From NCBI GenBank assembly GCA_034506255.1, contig JAPDPX010000009.1:124001-188000 (forward strand): DNA of 64,000 nt, read 5' to 3'. Both the position numbers and the translations under genes were made by a program. The DNA is from a candidate division KSB1 bacterium. Its GTDB lineage: Bacteria; Zhuqueibacterota; Zhuqueibacteria; Zhuqueibacterales; Zhuqueibacteraceae. This document shows, one piece after another, positions 8,132 through 15,562 of the stretch; position 1 is the first letter of the stretch, and every line of letters begins with the position of its first letter. The notes beneath the pieces were generated by a model, which was not told where the DNA came from, made no database searches, and saw only the letters and a list, made by a program, of their open reading frames with translations.

Positions 8132-11100
8132 ATGCGCCGCACACGTCGATCTTCCGCCTTGCCGCCGCAAGGCCAGCCGCCTGTCAGGCAGTGCCAGCCC
8201 GGGCCACTAAAAGAATGCAAGCACGATGACATCTGGTGGGCAAAACTGCTGAGGCGAATCCGCCGCGAGGTGATGCTCGGCGCGCTGCTGCCGGTGGCGG
8301 CGTTTGCGCTCGACAGTGAAGCGGAGCAGGGCATTCCCGCCGAATATTTGCAGATCCGCCTTGCCATGGGCAAAAGGCAATACCGCCAGGTGCAAAGTTT
8401 GATTCTGGAGTGTTTGTCACAACCGCCAATCTTTCCGCGCGTTTTCCCAACCGCAGCCTATTTGTTCATTTATGAGGGCCGGCCGCAGGCAGGCCTGGCT
8501 TTTCTCACCACGCTGCTCGCCGATTCAGCGGTCAAAGAGTATCGCGGAGAAATCGCGGGCGCACTCGCCGTGTTGCATCACTTTCTCCGCGACACGGCGC
8601 AAACCCGTGTGCAAGCCAGGAAAGCACTGGAACTCGGCTGCCGCAACCTGCAGCCCTATGAGCTGTTCATCGACAATTCTGACCGCAGTCAGGCCCTGGA
8701 GTTTCTGCAGCGGCAGCAGCAATTACAGCCGGCCAATTGGCGGCTGCAATATGCCCGCGCCTATTTGCTGCAATCCCAAAATCAGGCGGCCGACGCCGCT
8801 GCCCTCTTTCTCGCCCTGCTGGAGCAGGGGCATGACTCCTGGGAGGTGTGCATGACGGCCGGCAACAACTTGAATTATCAGTCCCGCTTCCAGGAAGCGG
8901 CGCGGCTTCTCGAACGGAAAATTGCCGTCTGCCGCAAAACGAATGATCCAGAGGGGCTGGCGCAATTGCTGCACGTTTTATCCCAGACGGAGATGGGGCG
9001 CGGCAACCTCGCAGAGGCGCAGCGCCTGCGCAGCGAGAGCCTCGCGCTGGCGCGGCTGATCGGCAACGTGAAGCTGGAGTACCTCCTGCGGCTGAGTTTG
9101 AGCCAGGAGCTGCTCAATCAATGCCGCTGGGCGGAGGCGGAGAAGTATTTGAGATTCGTGCAGGAGCAGGCGCAGTTTTTTGCGGATGGCAACAGCCTGC
9201 TCACGGCAATTTATTATCAGGGCCGCCTGGAACGCGCGCGCGGGCACTGGCAGGCCTCCGCCCGCAATTTCCTGCGGGCTTCCGCCATCGCGGACTCGCT
9301 CGGCAGGCGCGAATATGCCATTCAATTGCTTTACAGCATTGCCCTCACCGATCTCAAGGCCGGGCGGGTGCAGCAGGCGCTGGCACGCTTCCAGGAAAAC
9401 GAGAGGCGCATGCAACAGTTCGGCTCGCTGTTGCACCGGCGCTATTTTTTGCATCACTTCAGCAAGGCCTATGAACAGCTCGGACGTCATCGCGAAGCGC
9501 TGGCCTATTGTGACAGCGCACTGGCATTGACCCAGGCGGGGGAGAACCGCAGGTTGTACTTGACGATCGTGCTCGATCGCGGGCGTTTGCTGAGCATGTT
9601 GGGGCGGCATACCCAGGCGCTGCCCGTTGTGCGCGAAGTTGCCGCCGCAGCACGACAAGCGGGTTTCGTTGATCTGGAGGTGGAAGCCAAAATTGCGTTG
9701 GGTGAAATTTACTTGCGGGCCGGCGAGCTCCAGCCCGCTCAACACCTCCTCACCAGCGCACTCACCCGTTTGCAACAGGCACCGGACTATCTCAGCTTTT
9801 TGAAGGCCTCTGCCGGCCTGGCAGAAACCCTTGCCCGCGCCGGCGATCTGACGCGTGCGCTCGCAATCTATCGCGCTGCCTTGCAGGTGGTGATCTCCAA
9901 CGTACGCACCGCCTCGCTGGAGCAGTCCGCCTCTCTGGCCGGCGAAGAACGCGCCATCTTCTTTGGCCTCAGCCGCATGCTGTGGCGTACCGGGCAAACC
10001 GCCGAGGCAATTTGCCTGGCGGAGCGCAGTCGCGATCTGGTGGTGCAACGACGCCGCTGGCAGGCCCACCTGCTGCAGGGCTCCGATTCCTTGCAATCCC
10101 TGCACGCCCGGCTGGCGCAACTCGATTCTTTGATCCTGCGGCAGCGTTTAAAGCAAGCTTCCCAAGAGCCCGGGTTTGAAGCGCTGCTGCTTGCCGCCGA
10201 ATTGCAGCGCCAGGAGCTGATAAAGAGTCTGCCCGGCAGTGCCGGTGAACCGTCCGTTGTTTTTGACCAGGCGGCCTTGAACAACTTGCGCCAAATGCTG
10301 GCTCGCCGGCAGGAAGTGGCCCTCAGTTTTTTTGTCGACGATTCGCTCAGTCTGGTTTTTTTAGTGGCCGGCGATACGCTGCAGGGCTGGGAGATCGCCG
10401 CCGGCCGGCAGCAACTGGAGCCGCTGCTTGCGCGCATGCATCCGATGCTGGCACTGCATCATGCTGACAGGCTGGCGCGTGAAGTTGCCGGTTTTGACAC
10501 CACAACGGCATACACCGCCTACCGGCTTTTGGTTGCCGCTCCGTTGTCCATGCGTCAGGAACGAAACCTGGCCGTGGTTCCCGATGGCGTTTTGCACGCC
10601 CTGCCTTTTGAGATTCTGGTGACCGAACCGGCGGCCGGCGGGCGTGCTGCGTTTTTGCTCGAACGCCATCCTATTCGTTATGGCCTGTCGTTGCAATCGT
10701 TGCAGCCGCCGGCGCCGCAGCCGCTCGTCATCAAATCCTTTTTGTTGGTGGCCGATCCCCTGCGCTACAGTGAATCCCCGGCGGCATTGTCCTCCGGCAT
10801 GCGCCGCCGGCGCGAGGATTTGCCGGGCAGCCGGGATGAGCTGGAAGCAATCCGGGCCAACACCAGGGTGGATCACCTGCTGACCGGCAGCAACGCCACC
10901 CGCGCCAACGTCTTGGCGGCACTGCCGCAATGTGACTGGCTGCACATCGCCAGCCATGCTCTCAGCGAGGCCGGCGAGCCGCTGCATGCGGAGATTCTGC
11001 TGGCGAACAACGCCGACAGTTCGCTCGATCGCATCTATGCCTTTGAAATTTTCGAACAGACACTCGCCGCCAGGATTGCCATTTTGAGCGGGTGTGAAAC

Positions 11101-11491
11101 CGCGCGTGGGATTTTTTTGAATGGTGAGGGGTTTGCAGGATTTGTGCAGGCTTTTCGCGCCGCGGGGACCCCGAGCGTGATCGCCAGCCTCTGGACGGTC
11201 AGAGACCAGGCCACGGCGCGTTTCTTTGCGTCATACTACGCGGCGTTGCGGCGCGGCCAATCCACTGTGCGCGCGCTGCAGACGGCCAAGCTCGAGATGT
11301 TGCACGATAGCCATGCCAGTCTGCTGAACTGGGCCGGCTTCTGTTATTACGGCGCAGATTGGCAGGTCGCCCTGCCGCCGCCACGCTCCTTCAATGTCTG
11401 GTATGCAGCGGCCATTGTCTTGATTATTCTGGCGAGCGCCCTTTGGGCGCGACTACGCCCAAGGCGTAGAGCCTCCGGCGCTCGCCATTAG
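8132..11491 (+). CDS. TPR-CHAT protein with C-terminal membrane anchor (caspase-like protease family)
   Basis: About 1,119 residues. A hydrophobic stretch near residues 48-62 (MLGALLPVAAFAL) may be a signal sequence. Residues 70-620 are a run of TPR-like helical repeats. Residues 740-1065 form a CHAT domain with LAVVPDGVLHALPFE, the histidine motif LHIASHA (His942), the cysteine motif LSGCETA (Cys988), and SLWTVRDQATARFF. CHAT domains are caspase-like cysteine peptidases, and both catalytic residues are present. Residues 1088-1106 form a transmembrane helix followed by an Arg-rich tail, so TPR and CHAT would share one side of the membrane. The start is uncertain: TTG 8123, ATG 8132 and ATG 8273 are in frame; AGAGG precedes 8132 by 11 bases. 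A sigma/anti-sigma pair lies 1.3 kb downstream. Confidence 0.85.
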   Translation: MRRTRRSSALPPQGQPPVRQCQPGPLKECKHDDIWWAKLLRRIRREVMLGALLPVAAFALDSEAEQGIPAEYLQIRLAMGKRQYRQVQSLILECLSQPPIFPRVFPTAAYLFIYEGRPQAGLAFLTTLLADSAVKEYRGEIAGALAVLHHFLRDTAQTRVQARKALELGCRNLQPYELFIDNSDRSQALEFLQRQQQLQPANWRLQYARAYLLQSQNQAADAAALFLALLEQGHDSWEVCMTAGNNLNYQSRFQEAARLLERKIAVCRKTNDPEGLAQLLHVLSQTEMGRGNLAEAQRLRSESLALARLIGNVKLEYLLRLSLSQELLNQCRWAEAEKYLRFVQEQAQFFADGNSLLTAIYYQGRLERARGHWQASARNFLRASAIADSLGRREYAIQLLYSIALTDLKAGRVQQALARFQENERRMQQFGSLLHRRYFLHHFSKAYEQLGRHREALAYCDSALALTQAGENRRLYLTIVLDRGRLLSMLGRHTQALPVVREVAAAARQAGFVDLEVEAKIALGEIYLRAGELQPAQHLLTSALTRLQQAPDYLSFLKASAGLAETLARAGDLTRALAIYRAALQVVISNVRTASLEQSASLAGEERAIFFGLSRMLWRTGQTAEAICLAERSRDLVVQRRRWQAHLLQGSDSLQSLHARLAQLDSLILRQRLKQASQEPGFEALLLAAELQRQELIKSLPGSAGEPSVVFDQAALNNLRQMLARRQEVALSFFVDDSLSLVFLVAGDTLQGWEIAAGRQQLEPLLARMHPMLALHHADRLAREVAGFDTTTAYTAYRLLVAAPLSMRQERNLAVVPDGVLHALPFEILVTEPAAGGRAAFLLERHPIRYGLSLQSLQPPAPQPLVIKSFLLVADPLRYSESPAALSSGMRRRREDLPGSRDELEAIRANTRVDHLLTGSNATRANVLAALPQCDWLHIASHALSEAGEPLHAEILLANNADSSLDRIYAFEIFEQTLAARIAILSGCETARGIFLNGEGFAGFVQAFRAAGTPSVIASLWTVRDQATARFFASYYAALRRGQSTVRALQTAKLEMLHDSHASLLNWAGFCYYGADWQVALPPPRSFNVWYAAAIVLIILASALWARLRPRRRASGARH
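11431..11486. repeat. Palindromic element overlapping the 3' end of the CHAT gene
   Basis: A perfect 10-bp inverted repeat GGCGAGCGCC / GGCGCTCGCC encloses a second one, TTGGGCG / CGCCCAA. The element encodes the Arg-rich C-terminal tail of the CHAT protein and ends five bases before its stop is complete. It could fold as a strong nested hairpin in the mRNA. Confidence 0.65.
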
Positions 11492-12211
11492 CTCACCGTG
11501 TGCACAATTACAGAGGTTGGGTCAAGGCAAAACCCCTGCGGGTTCGGGTCAGCCAACACTTCATGATGCCGTCCGTGTTTTTCAGCAGACCCACCGGCGG
11601 CCCGGAATTTCCCTTTGCAAGGCAGGCAGGCATCATGCGCGCCGCAAAATCCTCCCAACGGCGAACGTTTCTCCAGGGGGCAGGTTACGCGCCTGACCAG
11701 AAAGCTGAAAGTCTTGCCATCCGCAATGCCTCAGTTACGAGTGGGGACGCAGCGCAGACATTTTGTCTGCAGGCAGGGATGCCCGGGCTATTCCACACGT
11801 TATTGAAGGGCGCACTGCTGTCCTGCACTCGTCTGGCATGAATTTCTGGAGAAATTGGTGACAGCGGGAATCCAGACAACAGGTGAGTATGGCTGCGGCA
11901 TCCTGCTGATCTGATGGAGCCTTGCCCGGTGAACTTTCGCCCGCCACACCTGCTTTGCCGAGGAGGGCGCATTTGCCATCCGCTCTCATCCTGCGCTGTC
12001 CGGTTGGCCGCATCGAAGTGGGACACAGGGGAATCCCCCCCACCCTTGGCCTCATGAACTTTGCCAGCCGGTTCGTGGGAAGGCGGCAGCAGATTGAGCC
12101 TGACCGCACAACCCTGCATGGCCCGACAAAAATGGCAGGGGAAAACCAGAAAATTTCATGCGCCGGCTGTGGGCACCGGCGCATGATGCAGCTTACAGCA
12201 TAAGCAGGGGA
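11492..12211. other. 720-bp intergenic region
   Basis: Between the CHAT gene and the small lipoprotein on the opposite strand. It holds one family B repeat (11723-11785). No reading frame has protein-like composition, and I see no terminator with a T-tract. Confidence 0.55.
11723..11785 (+). repeat. Family B hairpin repeat, copy 2
   Basis: The reference copy for this family: GCAATGCCTCAGTTACGAG, then GTGGGGACGCAGC, then the hairpin GCAGAC-ATTTT-GTCTGC followed by AGGCAGGGATGCCCG. It matches the minus-strand copy at 2211 and the plus-strand copy at 36488. Confidence 0.75.
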
Positions 12212-12391
12212 TCAACCGCCGGGATTGCCGGGCGGAGGCGGCGGAGGATCTTCGATACCCTGGCACGTGTTTCCAATGTTGCTCTGCAGGGAGGGAACTT
12301 CTTGACTTTCTGGCGCGGTCGGCAGGTTGGCGGAACAGGCCTGCAATGCCAGTAATGCCAACACCGCGAGCAACGCAATGACTGCACGCAT
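12212..12391 (-). CDS. Small predicted lipoprotein of unknown function
   Basis: A 59-residue protein starting MRAVIALLAVLALLALQAC. The first 18 residues are a lipoprotein signal peptide with lipobox LQAC, so the mature protein would be about 41 residues starting at Cys19. The mature part is Pro/Gly-rich and ends PPPPPPGNPGG; it has one more Cys. AAAGGA lies 9 bases before the ATG, which decides against longer upstream starts in the same frame. It lies between the CHAT gene and the sigma-factor gene and is divergent from the latter, whose start is about 340 bp away. No homologue recognised; the signal peptide and RBS make it a credible gene. Confidence 0.65.
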   Translation of the reverse strand: MRAVIALLAVLALLALQACSANLPTAPESQEVPSLQSNIGNTCQGIEDPPPPPPGNPGG

Positions 12392-12782
12392 GGTCTTTGG
12401 TCCTTTCAGGTTGGAGTGAAAGAAAGCACAAGACATGCGGCACAGTCGGCCAACTGTGGCTCGGCCCTGTCGCCGGCAGGCGTACATGGCCGGGCCGGGA
12501 GATTTCACCATCACTGCGTTTGCTTTTGAGAGGGCAGAACGTTATTTTACGGCGCTTCCCTGCTCAGCAAACTCAGAAGGGCCCTGGGGTGAGTTCTCCC
12601 CCGTTCAGTCATATAAGACCCCAACTGGCTGTGCGGACTCACTGCGAGTTTCAGGATGTTGCAACTTTGGGAAATGGTGAGGAAAATATGCTGTAGAGAT
12701 GATTGCATTCAAGCGCAGGGAGGAGTGAAACATCGCTGACGATCCCAAATCGCTTGATCCCCAATGGATTGCCTCGCGCCAG

Positions 12783-13271
12783 TTGATGGTGAAGTATTAT
12801 CTGATGAAGAACTGGCATCTTGACGATGCCGATCTGGAGGAGGTGGTCCAAGAGACGATGCTGGCGGCCTTGCAGAGTTGTCAAAACTACAGGGGTCTCA
12901 ACAACGCCAAGCCCGGCACTTTTCTCCTCGGGATCGCCAACCACGTGGCGCAAACCCACTTTCGCAAAAAGGGTATACAACGGCGCCGCAACGCACCTCT
13001 CGAATTGGCCGAGAGTATCGGTGTTATTTTTCGTGACGAGGCAGAAGCCAGCGATCTGGCCCGCCGCTTGCGCGATAAAATCTCCCGTCTCAAGGATAAT
13101 TACGTCCAGGTTCTGAAGCTGGTGTTCTACAAAGGGCTGAAAGAAGGCGAAGTGGCCGAGATCATGGGTCTGCCTGCTGACAAGGTTTACAGCCTGAAGT
13201 CCGATGCGCTCAAACGCCTGCGCAAACTCTGCTTGAAAGATCCGGCCATGCAATCCTTGTTTTACTCGTGA
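12783..13271 (+). CDS. ECF-type (sigma-70 family) RNA polymerase sigma factor
   Basis: The protein has sigma region 2 (KYYLMKNWHLDDADLEEVVQETMLAAL, with the LEEVVQETM core and the NAKPGTFLLGIANHVAQTHFRK block) and region 4 (LKLVFYKGLKEGEVAEIMGL...VYSLKSDALKRLRKL) but no region 3, as in ECF factors. The listed start is TTG 12783, with ATG 12786 next. Neither has a good ribosome binding site. The same frame is open up to 12729 and continues as protein-like sequence (ADDPKSLDPQWIASRQ), and an excellent GGAGGAG sits six bases before an ATC at 12732. The real start may therefore be ATC, or ATG with a sequencing error. The membrane anti-sigma gene follows by 25 bp. Confidence 0.88.
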   Translation: MMVKYYLMKNWHLDDADLEEVVQETMLAALQSCQNYRGLNNAKPGTFLLGIANHVAQTHFRKKGIQRRRNAPLELAESIGVIFRDEAEASDLARRLRDKISRLKDNYVQVLKLVFYKGLKEGEVAEIMGLPADKVYSLKSDALKRLRKLCLKDPAMQSLFYS

Positions 13272-13296
13272 GGGAGAGAAGCCTGCCGAGGTTCCC

Positions 13297-14133
13297 ATGT
13301 CATGCACCTATGAAGACCGTCTCGAAATCATTGCCGCCTATGTTCGTCACGAGCTGCCTGAGCCGGCACGCGGTGATTTCGAGGAACACTATCTGGGCTG
13401 TGACGAGTGCAGTCGCGACCTGCTGCTCATGGAAAAAACAGCCCTGGTGATGAAACGTCACGGTGATTTGATTTTCGCACCCCGTCACTCCCCCGCCTTG
13501 CTCGGGAATTTTCTCCACAAAAAAATGCATGCTTCCCCCGGGCCTTTCGCGCTGCGCTGGCTGCGCGCTCACGGCCCCGCCCTGGCCGGCTATGCCGTGC
13601 TTGTGCTTCTTCTGGGGGCCGGCTATTTCTGGTTGGACCGGTATCAGTACAGGGCTGCCAACCAATCCGCCGGCCATTTCGATGAAGCCGGCACAGCGGG
13701 TCCTTCGATATTTGCCGGACAAACACCGGCCTTTCTGCGCCAGCCGGAATGGTCCACCAGCAGCCGTGCCGCCGGTGTGCTGGACTCCGCTCTGGCAGCA
13801 ACTTGGGAAAAAGCCCGGGCCGCTTATACGCAGCAGCAATACCCGCAAGCCCTGTCATTGCTCGCCCAACTCATACAGGTGCTGCCCGATCAGCCACAGT
13901 TGCGACTGATCCAGGGCGTCAGCCTGTTGCGAAGTGGACAGCCGCAAGCCGCGCGTGCAGTTTTGCAAGCACTCGTTGCACGCCAGCCGGATGATCCCGC
14001 CGCGCAGTGGTTCCTCGCCGAAGCCTGCCTGAAAGACGATCCCAAGCAAGCACAACTTCTCTATGAAAAACTCGCGGCCCGCGGCGATTCGCTCTACAGC
14101 CCCGCGGCCCGCGGGAAAATTCTCCGTCAATAG
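13297..14133 (+). CDS. Membrane zinc-finger anti-sigma factor with TPR-like C-terminal domain
   Basis: A 278-residue protein. Residues 31-38 are HYLGCDEC, the H-x3-C-x2-C zinc motif of zf-HC2 anti-sigma domains, which hold an ECF sigma at the membrane. Residues 86-105 (GYAVLVLLLGAGYFWL) are a single transmembrane helix. Residues 165-278, on the far side of the membrane, form two to three TPR-like helical repeats (WEKARAAYTQQQYPQALSLL, GVSLLRSGQPQAARAVL, WFLAEACLKDDPKQAQLLYEKL). GAGG precedes the ATG. Its position 25 bp after the sigma gene marks it as the cognate regulator. The TPR domain could be a sensing or protein-docking module; that is inference. Confidence 0.87.
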   Translation: MSCTYEDRLEIIAAYVRHELPEPARGDFEEHYLGCDECSRDLLLMEKTALVMKRHGDLIFAPRHSPALLGNFLHKKMHASPGPFALRWLRAHGPALAGYAVLVLLLGAGYFWLDRYQYRAANQSAGHFDEAGTAGPSIFAGQTPAFLRQPEWSTSSRAAGVLDSALAATWEKARAAYTQQQYPQALSLLAQLIQVLPDQPQLRLIQGVSLLRSGQPQAARAVLQALVARQPDDPAAQWFLAEACLKDDPKQAQLLYEKLAARGDSLYSPAARGKILRQ

Positions 14134-14191
14134 ACCGCACGCTTGCATTCATTCCCGCATAATCTGTCACGCCGTGCGCAGCAGCCCTCAT

Positions 14192-14250
14192 GATGAAAAT
14201 GAACTCTGGGAGTCGTGCCTGCAGACAGCGACCCTGAAGGGCCTGCTACA
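14192..14250 (+). repeat. Family C repeat, copy 1 (interrupted by a family A element)
   Basis: GATGAAAATGAACTCTGG, then AGTCGTGCCTGCAGACAG, then ACCCTGAAGGGCCTGCTAC. It matches 36159-36218 at roughly four of five positions. The repeat appears to resume after the family A insertion, since 14604 onward (TACAAAAGCTATT) parallels the 36.2-kb continuation (TACTAAAAAAGCATT). Confidence 0.65.
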
Positions 14251-14603
14251 ACCTGAATTTTGCATGCTGGCTTGCGGTTGCCCGGAAGCAATGGTGTATT
14301 CACAAAACCCCGTCAGGAGTTTGTAGATATGGGCATCTTGCGTGTCTTTAAACTCCGTCAGGAGTGGCCTGTCAAATTTCCCATGATCTGGCGCGTTTTT
14401 TTCAAGGAGGGCCAAGCAGGTCACTCCTAACGGAGTTTTGGGAATGCGAGATGCCGCCTCACTATAAAAACAGTTCACTGCTGCCGGAGTTGACAGCAAC
14501 GTTGCCCGCAAAATTTTTTTATGTACCACCCCTTGGGTGGTTGGCTGTCGCGATCCAAGCAGCGTCTCTCGCGGAGGCGATCAATCTGGATTTGAAATTC
14601 AGG
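14251..14603 (+). repeat. Family A MITE-like element, copy 2, with 5-bp target duplication
   Basis: The element begins CCTGAATTTTGCATGC and ends TTGAAATTCAGG, so the terminal repeats are inverted with one or two mismatches. It is flanked by perfect 5-bp direct repeats TACAA (14246-14250 and 14604-14608). Internally AAACTCCGTCAGGAGTG (14349-14365) is inverted as CACTCCTAACGGAGTTT (14424-14440), and there is a CACCACCCCTTGGGTGG hairpin. At 353 bp it is longer than copies 1 and 3. No transposase frame. Confidence 0.85.
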
Positions 14604-14821
14604 TACAAAAGCTATTCTTTCGGTAAATTGTGGGGCTGTCTGAAGGACACAGAGTTTTTATGCCCCGGGTCTCGCATCAGCCACAGCCGATTCAACGCGT
14701 TTTGCCGGCAGGGAATGGCCAAAAAAAACTTGCAAAAGTGTCCGGCGCGACTAGATTTTGGGTCACGTTTTGACTGACTTTCCCCGGTTTTTCACCTTTA
14801 TCAAACTGGCTATGGAGTTAT

Positions 14822-14938
14822 ATGGCGAGAAGCAAGAGCAAACAGCGCCGCAAGCGAATGGAGCGCCGGCAAAAGCTGAAGGCCCGGATTAAACGCCGGA
14901 AAAAAGCCCAGCAAGCCGCCGCCGCCGCCGCCGCTTGA
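14822..14938 (+). CDS. Small highly basic protein, 38 residues
   Basis: ATG at 14822 opens a short frame starting MARSKSKQRRKRMERRQK and ending in seven alanines. About half of the first 30 residues are Lys or Arg and there is no acidic run, which points to nucleic-acid or ribosome association. GGAG lies four bases before the ATG. The 350-bp neighbourhood has no other gene, so this is not a shadow of another frame. I cannot assign a family; small basic ribosome-associated proteins look similar in composition. It is preceded by a family A element and followed by unassigned DNA. Confidence 0.55.
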   Translation: MARSKSKQRRKRMERRQKLKARIKRRKKAQQAAAAAAA

Positions 14939-15562
14939 GCTGCAGCAGGTTTGTTGCGGCCATCGCAGGCAGCGCGCATGACACGGCGAAGAACGTCACC
15001 ACTCAAGCGCCTGTTTCGCCTGTCGAAAGAATTTAGTCACGCCCAAAACCGCCCGGGCACTGGGAACCTTTGGAAGCCCGATCAACGAAGGCATGCACCA
15101 ATCAAAAGTTGCTGCGAATCGAGAACGCCCGGGCGGTGGATTTCTCCAAGTGGCTGAACATTTGCACCTGCTGCTCCGGTCTGTGGTGTCATGCCCCGCC
15201 TGCTCGCAATGCCCGCACGGCCATGACAAAATACTGTGCCAGCCCGTTGCCGTTTCTGTGACAGTGCACTTCTCGCGCTGATTCTCTGACCGTCTTTCGC
15301 CTGCCCGCAGCCAGAATCATTCTGCCGCCCAAAGCCTTGCCGCCGCCGTCGGCGTGCGCTGCCACCTCGCGATCTTCATAACGGGGAAAGCAATCACGAC
15401 CGCGAAGATTTTTTGAGCACAGATTCTTATTACTGAACGCAGATAAAAATCACTGTCGCTCAGCATTCCCCTCTTTCCACAAATTTTGCCTGCGATTTGA
15501 AAGTCGCATGGCATTTGTGTAGGCAGAGTTGCAATCACTCATGCCCGTTGCCGGTGATTCTC
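14939..15562. other. 620-bp stretch without recognisable genes
   Basis: Between the small basic protein and the GWxTD-like gene. Short frames on both strands lack protein-like composition or ribosome binding sites. The last 150 bp are A+T-richer and may contain the promoter of the next gene, but no -35/-10 pair is convincing. Confidence 0.5.

Noticed and set aside
14364..14777. Coding frame inside family A copy 2
   Set aside because: Runs through the inverted repeats and the hairpin, with no RBS and no transposase motif; equivalent frames in the other copies are broken.
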